The position numbers were made by a program, and so were the translations under genes. The notes under the pieces are model-generated. The model searched no databases, was not told the origin of the DNA, and was given only the letters and a program-made list of their open reading frames with translations. A stretch of 64,000 bases of DNA from Bacilli bacterium (lineage in GTDB: Bacteria; Bacillota_I; Bacilli_A; RF39; UBA660): positions 92,943-156,942 of the forward strand of contig JAFSDH010000001.1 in the NCBI GenBank assembly GCA_017436345.1, read 5' to 3'. The stretch's first letter is position 1. Each line of letters opens with the position of its first letter. Positions 9,603 through 17,851 of this stretch are shown one piece after another.

Positions 9603-9629
9603 TAAGAAAAAGATAATGGTTTGTCGAAT
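9603..9629 (+). promoter_or_regulatory. Candidate sigma-H-type promoter of the spoIIA-like operon
   Basis: TAAGAAAAA (9603-9611) matches seven of nine positions of the sigma-H -35 pattern RnAGGAwww. After an 11-bp spacer, GTCGAAT (9623-9629) is a full match to RnnGAAT. In Bacillus subtilis the spoIIA operon is sigma-H dependent, so the location fits. No good sigma-A -10 is seen in this interval. The call is inferred from consensus only. Confidence 0.45.
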
Positions 9630-9676
9630 TGATTTTTTTCTTTTAATCTTTATTTTATATTTGAGGTGATGTTTTG

Positions 9677-9976
9677 TTGAGAGTTAATTATGAATATAAG
9701 GGAGGTGTATTATTTGTTAGGTTAAATGGGATATTAGAAAGTAGAAATATTTATTTACTTAGTAATTCTATTAAACAAATTATTAGGATTGGAGGGATTA
9801 AATATATAGTTATTAATTTGGAAGAAGTAAGATGTTTAAATGATAGTTATATTAGATTTTTAATAGACGATATTAAAGATAGTGAGGTTTATTTATGTGG
9901 ATATAATAGTTTCAATTATAATAGTAAAGTTTTATTAAACAAAGAAGTAAATGTATTTAATTATATAAATATTTAG
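9677..9976 (+). CDS. spoIIAA: SpoIIAA-like anti-sigma factor antagonist (STAS domain)
   Basis: This is a 99-residue single STAS domain: N-terminal strand VLFVRLNGIL, then a helix, then the strand IKYIVINLEEV followed by LNDSY. This NDS corresponds to the DSS loop carrying the phosphorylated serine of SpoIIAA/RsbV, although the usual Gly after it is missing. Start is TTG: codons at 9674 and 9677 are both possible, and 9677 sits 7 nt after GAGGTGA. The gene is 7 nt upstream of a sigma factor of the SigF/G/B class, as in spoIIA operons. No anti-sigma kinase gene (spoIIAB) lies between them, which is unusual. It presumably frees the sigma factor by binding its anti-sigma factor. Confidence 0.75.
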   Translation: MRVNYEYKGGVLFVRLNGILESRNIYLLSNSIKQIIRIGGIKYIVINLEEVRCLNDSYIRFLIDDIKDSEVYLCGYNSFNYNSKVLLNKEVNVFNYINI

Positions 9977-9983
9977 GAGGCTT

Positions 9984-10640
9984 ATGATAAGAGATATTGT
10001 TATAGAGGATTATGATAGGTTAATATATAGTATTATAAATAAATATAGTTATTTTGGAGAGATAGATGATTTATATCAAGTAGGGGTAGTTGGTCTTTTA
10101 AAAGCTTTTGATAATTATAATAGTAGTTTTGATACGAAGTTTTCAACTTATGCACATACTTATATTTTAGGTGAAGTTTTAAAATATATTAGAGAAAATA
10201 AAGTTATGAGAACGAGTAGAGAATTGGTTAAGTTAAATAATAGGATAGAAAAAACAAGGGAAATATTAATGCAGAAGTTTATGAGAGAAGTATCTAATAG
10301 TGAGATAGCTTCTTTTTTGGAGGTAGATGAGGAATTAGTTAATGAAGCGATTGTTGCTAGTTATTATGTTAAGAGTTTGGATTATGAATTAAATGATGAA
10401 GGAAAAGAACTTAATTTATATGATAGTATAAGTTTTGAAGAAAAGGGATATAGTAGTGATATTATTGATTTAAGAGATAGTTTAGATAGCTTAAGTGACG
10501 AGGAAAGGAGACTTATTAGATATAGATATTTTGATGATCGAACGCAAAGTGATATTTCTAATGAATTAGGAATTAGTCAGGTGAAAGTTTCTAGAAGTGA
10601 AAATAAGATACTTAGAAAGTTACGTGATAAACTTAATTAA
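9984..10640 (+). CDS. sigF: Sporulation-type RNA polymerase sigma factor (SigF/SigG class)
   Basis: This is a 218-residue group 3 sigma-70 factor. Region 2 has DDLYQVGVVGLLKAFDNY and FSTYAHTYILGEVLKYIREN, followed by the MRTSREL segment characteristic of SigB/F/G. Region 4 has LSDEERRLIRYRYFDDRTQSDISNEL with the helix-turn-helix ISQVKVSRSENKILRKL. The position directly after a SpoIIAA homologue and before spoVA genes favours SigF; SigG is the alternative because the two are close paralogues. AGGAGG lies only 3 nt before the ATG. It should direct early forespore transcription if the organism sporulates. Confidence 0.85.
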   Translation: MIRDIVIEDYDRLIYSIINKYSYFGEIDDLYQVGVVGLLKAFDNYNSSFDTKFSTYAHTYILGEVLKYIRENKVMRTSRELVKLNNRIEKTREILMQKFMREVSNSEIASFLEVDEELVNEAIVASYYVKSLDYELNDEGKELNLYDSISFEEKGYSSDIIDLRDSLDSLSDEERRLIRYRYFDDRTQSDISNELGISQVKVSRSENKILRKLRDKLN

Positions 10641-10655
10641 TATAGAAGGAGTTGT

Positions 10656-11417
10656 ATGAAGAAGTTTAGTAATAGTTTTAAAAATATTTTAGGAGCTTTG
10701 GAAGCTCCGATTACATTTTCATTAGTTCTTGCTTTTTTTGAAGGAATAATGGAAATATTTGAAGTAAATAGTTTTTTGTTTTTAGATAGGACTGAAATTG
10801 TTTTTATTAGTTCTTATTTACTTTTATTTATTTATTTTTTTCCTAAATATAAAAAATTATCTAATAAAGAAAATAAGAGTAATATGAGATTAGAATTATC
10901 TAAAATAGTTAAATGTTTTATTATAGGTGGTTTATTTTCAATTGTATTTAATATATGTATACAATATTTTTTTAATATTATACTTAAGCAAGATATTGTA
11001 ACAACTACTGCTGGGATGAGGTTTAGTATTATATATTTATTAATTGTATGTATACTTGGTCCTTGTATTGAAGAGTTATGTTATAGAGGAATGATGTTTA
11101 GGACTTTAGATAAGAAATTTAGCTTAAAGAGTATTGTATTATTTTCTTCTTTAATTTTTGCTTTGAGTCATTATAGTAGTTTTGGTAATGTTTTATATAC
11201 TTTTATTTTAGGTATTTTTATGATGTTATTATATGTTAAAAATAAGAGTTTATTATATTCTATTTTATTTCATATGGGAGCTAATGTAACTAGTACTTTT
11301 ATGGGATTATTTCCTAGTCCTAGTATTAGTAATATGATTATATATTTATTTATATTTTTTTTATCTACTTGTATTTGTATTTTTATGTTAATTAAAAATA
11401 AAAAAGTGTTTTTATAG
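10656..11417 (+). CDS. CPBP-family intramembrane glutamic endopeptidase
   Basis: This is a 253-residue protein with about eight membrane helices. All three motifs of the Rce1/CPBP (Abi) family are present: EELCYRG (EExxxR), FALSHY (FxxxH) and HMGANV (HxxxN). AGAAGGAG lies upstream and the gap from the sigma gene is only 15 bp. It is therefore probably co-transcribed with spoIIAA-sigF and ends at its own terminator. CPBP proteases cleave near the membrane or process prenylated or peptide substrates. A role in releasing a forespore anti-sigma or membrane regulator is only a contextual guess. Confidence 0.82.
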   Translation: MKKFSNSFKNILGALEAPITFSLVLAFFEGIMEIFEVNSFLFLDRTEIVFISSYLLLFIYFFPKYKKLSNKENKSNMRLELSKIVKCFIIGGLFSIVFNICIQYFFNIILKQDIVTTTAGMRFSIIYLLIVCILGPCIEELCYRGMMFRTLDKKFSLKSIVLFSSLIFALSHYSSFGNVLYTFILGIFMMLLYVKNKSLLYSILFHMGANVTSTFMGLFPSPSISNMIIYLFIFFLSTCICIFMLIKNKKVFL

Positions 11418-11441
11418 ACTATCTTTTAGATAGTTTTTTTT
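11418..11441 (+). terminator. Rho-independent terminator
   Basis: ACTATCT (11418-11424) pairs with AGATAGT (11428-11434), loop TTT, followed by a T run. It separates the spoIIAA-sigF-CPBP transcript from spoVA. Confidence 0.8.
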
Positions 11442-11445
11442 ATTT

Positions 11446-11474
11446 GTATAAATATCTTTTTTTAGGAAAAGATA
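11446..11474 (+). promoter_or_regulatory. Candidate sigma-F/G-type promoter of spoVA
   Basis: GTATA (11446-11450), a 14-bp spacer and GGAAAAGATA (11465-11474). The first matches the sigma-F -35 pattern GYATA. The second matches all but one fixed position of GGnnAnAnTR. The spacer is one base shorter than usual. It lies just 15 bp before the spoVAC start and directly after a terminator, so the spoVA genes need a promoter here. Consensus match only. Confidence 0.4.
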
Positions 11475-11489
11475 TATTTAGGTGATAGT

Positions 11490-11933
11490 ATGGAAAAAAG
11501 AGAATATAAGAAAATAGTTGATAAGCATAAACCTAAGGAAAATAGATTTATGAATGGTGTAGTAGCTTTTTTAGTTGGAGGAATTGTTGGATTATTAGGA
11601 CAGTTATTAATTGAATTTTATTCATCATGGTTAAATGTTCCATCTAGTGATGCGACAGCATTTATGATAGCAACCCTAATCTTTTTTGCTTGTTTATTTA
11701 CAGCATTGGGATTTTTTGATAAATGGGTTAATTTTGCAAAGTGTGGATTAATTATACCAATTACAGGATTTGCTCATTCGATTATGAGTAGTGCTTTGGA
11801 ATATAAAAATGAAGGTGCTATATATGGAATAGGATCTAATATATTTAAACTTGCGGGTTCTGTTATTTTATATGGGATTGTTGCTGCTTGGTTTTTTGGT
11901 ATGATTAGGTATTGTTTTTTAGGAGGAATGTAA
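11490..11933 (+). CDS. spoVAC: Stage V sporulation protein AC (SpoVA channel subunit)
   Basis: This is a 147-residue membrane protein matching SpoVAC in length and content. It has a short basic N-terminus (KREYKKIVDKHKPKENRFMN), four or five membrane helices and the SpoVAC/AE signature around KCGLIIPITGFAHSIMSSALE. SpoVAC is part of the inner spore membrane channel that moves Ca-dipicolinate, and in B. subtilis it behaves as a mechanosensitive pore. AGGTGAT precedes the ATG. It is the first gene of a three-gene set whose stops and starts abut or overlap. Confidence 0.9.
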   Translation: MEKREYKKIVDKHKPKENRFMNGVVAFLVGGIVGLLGQLLIEFYSSWLNVPSSDATAFMIATLIFFACLFTALGFFDKWVNFAKCGLIIPITGFAHSIMSSALEYKNEGAIYGIGSNIFKLAGSVILYGIVAAWFFGMIRYCFLGGM

Positions 11934-12929
11934 ATGACTTTTAGATATGATGATGTATATATTAATAATTATAGTGTTGTAGGTGGTCCTTATGAAAAAG
12001 ATGGTTTATTAGGTGATAAATTAGATAAAGTATATACTAATTTATATGCTGGAGAGAAAAGTTGGGAACAAGCAGAAGTTAAAATGTTATCGGATAGTAT
12101 TGAGATACTTCTTAATAAAAGTAAGAAAGATAGTAAAGATATAGATTTATTAATTAGTGGTGATTTATTAAATCAAATTTGTGCATCTAGCTATGCTGCT
12201 TTTAATTTTAATATTCCTTTTTTTGGAATATATAGTGCATGTGCGAGTAGTATAGAAGGTATTATTTTGATGAGTTCTTTAATTGATGGAAAAAAGATAA
12301 AAAATGGTATTGTATCTGTTTCTTCTCATAATATGGCAAGTGAGAAACAATTTAGAAATCCAACTGAATATGGTGCTCCTAAACCTAGTACAGCAACTTT
12401 TACATCAACGGGAGGTGCTAGTGTTTTACTTAGTAAAGATAAAGGAAAAATAAAAGTAAGTTCTTCAACTATTGGAAAAATAGTAGATATGAATCAGAAT
12501 GATCCTTTGCATATGGGAGCAGTTATGGCAGCAGCAGCAGGTGATACTATTTATAATCATTTAAAAAATATGAAAGAAACCGTTAATGATTATGATTTAA
12601 TTTTAACTGGTGATTTAGGTAAATATGGTAGAGAAATACTTATTGATTATATGAAGGAAGAATATAATATTGATCTTGGTAAAAACTATGAAGATAGTGG
12701 AACATTACTTTATGATTATAGTAAGCAAGAAGAAGTTCTAGCTGGGGCAAGTGGGCCTTTATGTATTGCTATGGTTAGTTATAGTGATATTTTACCTAAA
12801 ATAGAAAAAGGGTTATTTAAAAAGGTTTTATTAGTAGCAACAGGAGCATTGTTTTCACCAACATTTGTATTTCAACGTAAACCAATATATTCAATTAGTC
12901 ATGCGCTTTGTTTGGAGGGGATTAAATGA
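11934..12929 (+). CDS. spoVAD: Stage V sporulation protein AD (dipicolinate-binding, thiolase-like)
   Basis: This is a 331-residue soluble protein with the ketoacyl-synthase/thiolase-like fold of SpoVAD. Landmarks are GGPYEKDG near the N-terminus, the conserved FGIYSACASSIEG segment (around residues 98-110), FTSTGGASVLL, and LVATGALFSPTF near the end. SpoVAD binds dipicolinic acid at the channel. The start codon directly follows the spoVAC stop, with AGGAGG inside spoVAC. It ends in TGA overlapping the next ATG (ATGA). Confidence 0.92.
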   Translation: MTFRYDDVYINNYSVVGGPYEKDGLLGDKLDKVYTNLYAGEKSWEQAEVKMLSDSIEILLNKSKKDSKDIDLLISGDLLNQICASSYAAFNFNIPFFGIYSACASSIEGIILMSSLIDGKKIKNGIVSVSSHNMASEKQFRNPTEYGAPKPSTATFTSTGGASVLLSKDKGKIKVSSSTIGKIVDMNQNDPLHMGAVMAAAAGDTIYNHLKNMKETVNDYDLILTGDLGKYGREILIDYMKEEYNIDLGKNYEDSGTLLYDYSKQEEVLAGASGPLCIAMVSYSDILPKIEKGLFKKVLLVATGALFSPTFVFQRKPIYSISHALCLEGIK

Positions 12930-13276
12930 TATATGTATATTCGTTTTTATTTGCTGGGTTTGTTTCTTTAATAGGGCAAGTTATATTAGATAATACTAAG
13001 TTAACAGCAGGTCATATTACTAGTATTTTTGTAGTGGTTGGTGCTTTTTTAGATAGTTTTAGTTTTTATGATAAGATTATTAATTATGTTGGTGGTGGTG
13101 CTTTAGTACCAATTACTAGTTTTGGTCATTCTTTAATACATGGTGCTTTAGCAAAGGCTGAAGAGATGGGATTTATAGGTTTACTTATGGGAATGTTTGA
13201 TCTAACAGCAACTGGTATTACTGCGGCAATTATATTTAGTTTTATTTTATTATTGATATTTAAACCTAAAAATTAA
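12926..13276 (+). CDS. spoVAE: Stage V sporulation protein AE (SpoVAEb)
   Basis: This is a 116-residue, four-helix membrane protein related to SpoVAC, with the shared signature GGGALVPITSFGHSLIHGALA. The length equals the usual SpoVAEb. It overlaps spoVAD by 4 bp. The AC-AD-AEb trio is the core found in Clostridia and many minimal spore-formers; SpoVAA, AB, AEa and AF are not present here. It completes the dipicolinate channel. Confidence 0.9.
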   Translation: MIYVYSFLFAGFVSLIGQVILDNTKLTAGHITSIFVVVGAFLDSFSFYDKIINYVGGGALVPITSFGHSLIHGALAKAEEMGFIGLLMGMFDLTATGITAAIIFSFILLLIFKPKN

Positions 13277-13324
13277 TTTTTATTTATGAAATTGTGTATA
13301 TATGTTTGAAAAATTATTTAAAGC

Positions 13325-13356
13325 AAAAAGAGAAAAGTTAATTCTTTTCTCTTTTT
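13325..13356. terminator. Bidirectional terminator between spoVAE and a convergent gene
   Basis: A perfect 13-bp dyad AAAAAGAGAAAAG / CTTTTCTCTTTTT with loop TTAATT. It has T runs on both strands, so it can stop both spoVAE and the minus-strand gene ending at 13355. Confidence 0.85.
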
Positions 13357-14431
13357 AATTATTATTTGTTGGTTGTTGTGCTTCTGTTGATTGAGTAGGT
13401 TCAATAGTAGTTTCTGCTTCTGGTTTAACAACAGGCATTTCTAGTGGTGTAGAAGTTTGTTCTGGTTTTGGTGTTTCAGCTGTTGGTGGTACTTCAACAG
13501 GTTGTTGATTTGCTGTAATTGTTGGGATAATAGCTTCTGGTAAATCTTCTTGTTTAAAGTTTGGATTTACAACTTTTTCACGAGGTAATTCAACAACAGG
13601 TTCCGGTTGAGGTTGTGGTGCTGGTGTAGGAGCAGGTGTAGGGGATGATTGATATATTTGAGCATTATTTGCTGTTTGTTGATTTTGTGCTGCCACAGTT
13701 GGATTTAAATATTTAGGGTCAATTACTTTTGTTGGATTCGGATTAGTATTATATATATTATTTTTAGCTGATGAATATAATATTTCATCAATATCATTCA
13801 TACTAGCATAGTCTCTATCAATATAATATACTCTTAACATTGGGTTAATAATGAATCCTGTCAATGATATATATAGTGCTACTTGAAAAATCTTTCCATA
13901 TGATTCTAGCGATTCGGCTTCTTTTTCTAACTGACTATAATCAGTATTCCAGTCCCACATTTTTTCCATATATGCTTCTTGTTTGTTAGTGTAACCAATA
14001 AAAATAAAGTAAGTTACAATAGTTGCTATAGCAACGAGTTTTTGAAAATTGCCATGGGCTGAATTAGCTTGTGGTATTTCAAATATTAATGTCATTAAAG
14101 TTGAAATAATTAGGGCGTGTCCCATTATTTTAGTAATCCATTCTGGTAAGTTTATATCTTTAAATATTAAAGTAATGGTAAAGAATAATAAGACAATTAA
14201 TATTACTAAGGTTATTATATTAGCAAGTATATTTTTTCTATTAGCAATAACTCCAGCATTTCTTGAAAAAAGAAAGCTAATTAACAAAAACATCGTTGCT
14301 ATTTGTCCTATTATTAAACCAGTTTCTGATGTTAAGTCTATTACATCTAGACTTGTTAAACAGACAACAATCATAGATATGACTGTTACAATCATTAAAA
14401 TTTTGTATACATTTTTATATGCATTATTCAT
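13355..14431 (-). CDS. Membrane protein with Pro/Gln-rich C-terminal tail
   Basis: This is a 358-residue protein. Residues 1-200 hold about six or seven membrane helices separated by short loops. The C-terminal 130 residues are low complexity, rich in Pro, Gln, Thr and Glu, with PAPTP-type repeats and presumably disordered. GGAGTG precedes the ATG, and TAGAAT with an upstream TG on the minus strand near 14452 is a weak promoter candidate. It is an isolated minus-strand gene between spoVA and scpA. No family is recognised. The tail resembles linkers of envelope proteins. Confidence 0.6.
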   Translation of the reverse strand: MNNAYKNVYKILMIVTVISMIVVCLTSLDVIDLTSETGLIIGQIATMFLLISFLFSRNAGVIANRKNILANIITLVILIVLLFFTITLIFKDINLPEWITKIMGHALIISTLMTLIFEIPQANSAHGNFQKLVAIATIVTYFIFIGYTNKQEAYMEKMWDWNTDYSQLEKEAESLESYGKIFQVALYISLTGFIINPMLRVYYIDRDYASMNDIDEILYSSAKNNIYNTNPNPTKVIDPKYLNPTVAAQNQQTANNAQIYQSSPTPAPTPAPQPQPEPVVELPREKVVNPNFKQEDLPEAIIPTITANQQPVEVPPTAETPKPEQTSTPLEMPVVKPEAETTIEPTQSTEAQQPTNNN

Positions 14432-14544
14432 AACAACACTCCTTTATTCTAAATATAATTCTATCATAAAAATATATTTTTTGACATTTAAATTTATTAA
14501 TTTTAAAGAAATATGTTATTATATTTATATGAGAGTGTGATAAT

Positions 14545-15267
14545 ATGGAATATGCATTGAATATAGATAGTTTTCAAGGACCATTAGATTTATTACTACA
14601 TTTAATAAAAGAATCTAAAATGGATATTTTTGATTTGAAGATTGAAGAGATTACTAATCAATATTTAGATTATATAAATAAGATGGAAGAAATGAATTTA
14701 AATATTGCGAGTAGTTATTTGGTAATGTCTGCTGAGCTTTTAGAATTAAAGTCAAGAATGTTACTTCCTAGACATCATAATGATGAATCAGATGAAGAAG
14801 AAGATCCAAGAGATGATTTGGTTAATCGTTTAATTGAATATCAAAGATATAAAGATTTAACTAGTGAGTTTAAAGACTTAGAACTTGAAAGACAAATGAT
14901 TTTTACTAAGATTCCAGAAAACATGAAAGAATATGCTTTAGAGAATCAAGTTATCAATGGTGGCGATGTTACATTAGATGATTTAGTTGATGCATTTAAT
15001 AAGTTTTTAGAAAGACAAAAATTTAATCAACCTTTAAATACTAAAGTTACTTCTAAAGAAATAACAGTAGAACATCGTCGTAAAAGTATTAAAAAGATAT
15101 TAGTTTCTAAAGGTAAAGTTAATTTTATGGATCTTTTTGATATAATTAATAAAGAATATGTAGTTGTTACTTTTTTAGCTGTACTTGAAATGGCTAAGGC
15201 TAAAGAACTTACAATAAAACAAGAAAATAATTTTGATGACATTATATGTGAGGTGACACATGAATAG
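14545..15267 (+). CDS. scpA: Segregation and condensation protein A
   Basis: This is a 240-residue kleisin. The N-terminal Smc-binding region has FQGPLDLLLHLIKESKMDIF followed by ITNQYLDYI. The centre is acidic (DESDEEEDPRDDL), and the C-terminal winged helix begins near residue 170. ScpA bridges the Smc ATPase heads and, with ScpB, forms the bacterial condensin needed for chromosome segregation. It overlaps scpB by 8 bp, the normal arrangement. Confidence 0.95.
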   Translation: MEYALNIDSFQGPLDLLLHLIKESKMDIFDLKIEEITNQYLDYINKMEEMNLNIASSYLVMSAELLELKSRMLLPRHHNDESDEEEDPRDDLVNRLIEYQRYKDLTSEFKDLELERQMIFTKIPENMKEYALENQVINGGDVTLDDLVDAFNKFLERQKFNQPLNTKVTSKEITVEHRRKSIKKILVSKGKVNFMDLFDIINKEYVVVTFLAVLEMAKAKELTIKQENNFDDIICEVTHE

Positions 15268-15835
15268 ATTAGCAGTACTAGAAGGACTATTGTTTGTCGT
15301 AGGTGATGATGGTCTTACTTTAAAACAAATATGTGATATTATGGAATTATCTTTAGAAGAAGGAAAAGATTTAATTCTTGAATTGAAAAAAACATATGAA
15401 GATGAAAATAGGGGAATTAAGATAAATATTTTAGGTGATAGATTTAAACTAAGTACGAAGAAAGAACATCGTGAGTATTATCAAAAATTAGTTGAATCTC
15501 CAGAAAATAATAATTTGTCACAAGCTGCTTTAGAAACTTTAGCAATCGTTGCGTATAATGAACCCTTAACTCGTATGGAAATTGATGAAATTAGAGGAGT
15601 TAATTCTCGTGAAATGCTTCGTAAACTAGTAGCTAAGGGATTAGTTAAAGAGGAAGGTAGAAGCGATTTGCCTGGACGTCCTATTTTATATGCTACTACT
15701 AATGAGTTTTTAGATTACTTTGGTTTATCTAGTAAAGATGATTTACCTAAATTTGAAAAAGTTGCTTTTGAAGAAAAAGATGATACAGATTTATATCATT
15801 CTAAATATACTGAAGAAGAAAAAAATACAGAATAG
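15260..15835 (+). CDS. scpB: Segregation and condensation protein B
   Basis: This is a 191-residue protein with two winged-helix domains. Conserved segments are LEGLLFVVGDDGLTLKQ at the N-terminus, ALETLAIVAYNEPLTRMEI and EIRGVNS in the middle, then the GRSDLPGRPILYATT stretch. AGGTGAC precedes the ATG inside scpA. It partners ScpA and Smc. The stop codon lies inside the terminator stem that follows. Confidence 0.95.
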   Translation: MNRLAVLEGLLFVVGDDGLTLKQICDIMELSLEEGKDLILELKKTYEDENRGIKINILGDRFKLSTKKEHREYYQKLVESPENNNLSQAALETLAIVAYNEPLTRMEIDEIRGVNSREMLRKLVAKGLVKEEGRSDLPGRPILYATTNEFLDYFGLSSKDDLPKFEKVAFEEKDDTDLYHSKYTEEEKNTE

Positions 15836-15850
15836 TAATTCTGTATTTTT
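15823..15850. terminator. Bidirectional terminator overlapping the scpB stop
   Basis: AAATACAGAAT (15823-15833) pairs with ATTCTGTATTT (15838-15848). T runs on both strands serve scpB and the convergent channel gene. Confidence 0.8.
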
Positions 15851-15851
15851 A

Positions 15852-16724
15852 TTATTTGTATAAATTTAATTGACCTTTTTGATAGCATTCAAGTATTTTT
15901 AGCCATACATCATTTTCAACTAATCTTATTTTTTTAGGATGAACTAAGAATCTTATTGTTAATTCAATATGATCTTCAACTACACTAGTATATATAATAG
16001 GTTTAAGTTTATTAAAATAGATACGATAGTCTAAGCTAATAGTATTTATTTGATTTTCCATTTTTTTAGGTATACTTTTAACAATTTCATTATTATTAAT
16101 AATTTTATATAAAATATTTTTAGCTTTTTTTACATCTGAATCAAGTGTAAGTTTTATGTTTACTTCATCCCAGATATATTTAAATTCTTTTACATAGTTC
16201 TTGATTGGTTTAGTAGAAGCATAACTGTTTGGAAAAGTAATTATTCTTCCAGTTGATTGTTCTCCATTTTCTTTATCATTAACTTCTAGTACTTCAAAGC
16301 TTAGTGAGTTTATATTGACAACATCACCAATTGTTCCATCTATTTCAATACGATCTTCGATTGAAAATGGTTTTTTAAGTTTTATATAAATACCTGAGAA
16401 AAAGTTAAATACAACTTCTCTTAGTGCTAATGTTAAAGCGGCAGATACGAAACTGATAATTGTAATTAGTTTATCTAAGTATTGAGACCAAATAACATAC
16501 CAGCTAAGTATCAAGATTATATCTAACACAATATTATATTTTTGATTGTGTAAATATCTTTTCTTACTATTTTTTTCAAAATGTAAACAAATAAAACTAG
16601 TTATTTTTTTAATTATTTTTATAAACAGATATGCTATTATAGATAGTATAATTGAATATAAAATATTTGAAGGGATAGTTGTATGTATTTCTAAATATTT
16701 ACAAAATGTTTCTAATATATTCAT
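15852..16724 (-). CDS. MscS-family mechanosensitive channel
   Basis: This is a 290-residue small-conductance mechanosensitive channel homologue. There are three N-terminal membrane helices; the pore helix region is SAALTLALREVVFNFFSGIYI. The following beta domain begins FSIEDRIEIDGTIGDVVNI, and RIITFPNSYA matches the conserved MscS PN motif. The start at 16724 is chosen for a perfect AAGGAGGT 5 nt upstream; an upstream in-frame ATG at 16751 lacks one. It protects cells from hypo-osmotic shock. Monocistronic. Confidence 0.87.
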   Translation of the reverse strand: MNILETFCKYLEIHTTIPSNILYSIILSIIAYLFIKIIKKITSFICLHFEKNSKKRYLHNQKYNIVLDIILILSWYVIWSQYLDKLITIISFVSAALTLALREVVFNFFSGIYIKLKKPFSIEDRIEIDGTIGDVVNINSLSFEVLEVNDKENGEQSTGRIITFPNSYASTKPIKNYVKEFKYIWDEVNIKLTLDSDVKKAKNILYKIINNNEIVKSIPKKMENQINTISLDYRIYFNKLKPIIYTSVVEDHIELTIRFLVHPKKIRLVENDVWLKILECYQKGQLNLYK

Positions 16725-16828
16725 AATGACCTCCTTTTTAAAAACTTTCATAATTATATCATAAATTAGTATTTTTATAAAGTATTAGGGTGTTCTTTTA
16801 AAAATATAAATGTAAAGAAGTGTAAATG

Positions 16829-16837
16829 TGTTATAAT
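16829..16837 (+). promoter_or_regulatory. Extended -10 promoter (TGTTATAAT)
   Basis: A full extended -10 element with no recognisable -35. It ends 17 nt before the next start codon and lies just upstream of its ribosome site. Confidence 0.5.
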
Positions 16838-16854
16838 TATTATGAGGTAATGGT

Positions 16855-17742
16855 ATGAAAAAAAAGATAATTATTTTAATTAGTATTTTTATAGTGATAA
16901 TTAGTCTTTCTTTTATTAGTACTTATTTTAATGATTTAAAATATAAAGAAAAAATATCTAATATAAAAAATGATATTTTATTATATTTAGAAAATAAGTA
17001 TAATGAAAAGTTTGATATTATTGAGTTTTCATATACAAAAAATACGTATGATACTTATGAAAATGAAGAGTTAGTTACTAAGGAAATGGAAAGTTCTTTT
17101 ATATATACTTTTAGAATGTCTTCAGCTAGATTAATTGAATTTATTGTTACATATGTAGTATATGAAAATGAAGAAGAATATATTAATTATAAAAATCTAG
17201 ATATTATGGAAGCAGGGTTGTATGAAAATTATATTTATGAATATAAAATAAGAGATATAAAAAGAGAAGTTAAAAATGATATATATGATTTGATTAGTGG
17301 TGCTAGTTCTTTGGACATTTATATTAATTATTTTAAAGATGACTATACTTTGATGAGATATTCTTTGGATAGTGATTTGAAAAAAGAAAAGATAGAATAT
17401 TATAATAAATTAGATAAAAAAGTATCTAATTTTGATTGGTATAAAGCTTGTGTTGATATTAATGATAATTATACTTTGGTTTTTGATATAGAGATTAATG
17501 ATTATATAACTAAGACTAATTTAAAAGACTTTAAGAAAGAAGTTAAAGATTTAGTATTATATTTAGAGGAATTAGGATATTATAATTATGAAATTAATTT
17601 TTCTTTTAAAAATTATGTTAAAGCTACTGCGAGTAGATATATAGAAGAAGATGATGATATATATTTAATATTTGATTATAAAGAAAATTATTCTGATATA
17701 GATGAAAGTGAAAAATTAACAGCTTATATTATAGAGAAATAA
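16855..17742 (+). CDS. Membrane-anchored extracytoplasmic protein, unknown
   Basis: This is a 295-residue protein with one N-terminal hydrophobic segment (about 4-24, KKIIILISIFIVIISLSFI) that serves as signal anchor. An acidic, Tyr/Asp/Glu-rich extracytoplasmic part follows. There is no lipobox cysteine and no sorting signal. GAGGTAATGG precedes the ATG. It stands alone between a promoter and a terminator. No family is recognised. Confidence 0.55.
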   Translation: MKKKIIILISIFIVIISLSFISTYFNDLKYKEKISNIKNDILLYLENKYNEKFDIIEFSYTKNTYDTYENEELVTKEMESSFIYTFRMSSARLIEFIVTYVVYENEEEYINYKNLDIMEAGLYENYIYEYKIRDIKREVKNDIYDLISGASSLDIYINYFKDDYTLMRYSLDSDLKKEKIEYYNKLDKKVSNFDWYKACVDINDNYTLVFDIEINDYITKTNLKDFKKEVKDLVLYLEELGYYNYEINFSFKNYVKATASRYIEEDDDIYLIFDYKENYSDIDESEKLTAYIIEK

Positions 17743-17745
17743 AAG

Positions 17746-17770
17746 ACTACATTGTTATGTAGTTTTTTTT
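17746..17770 (+). terminator. Rho-independent terminator
   Basis: ACTACAT / ATGTAGT with loop TGTT, followed by eight T. Confidence 0.85.
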
Positions 17771-17851
17771 GTAAAAATATTATAAATTTATTTTAAATTT
17801 ATTTTAAATTAAATAAAAATTTAATATAATTAAGTTATAGTAGGTGGTAGG

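Noticed and set aside
14049..14540. Plus-strand open frame opposite the membrane protein at 13355-14431
   Set aside because: Antisense to a gene with a good ribosome site and hydrophobic helices; no ribosome site of its own and it runs into the scpA start region.
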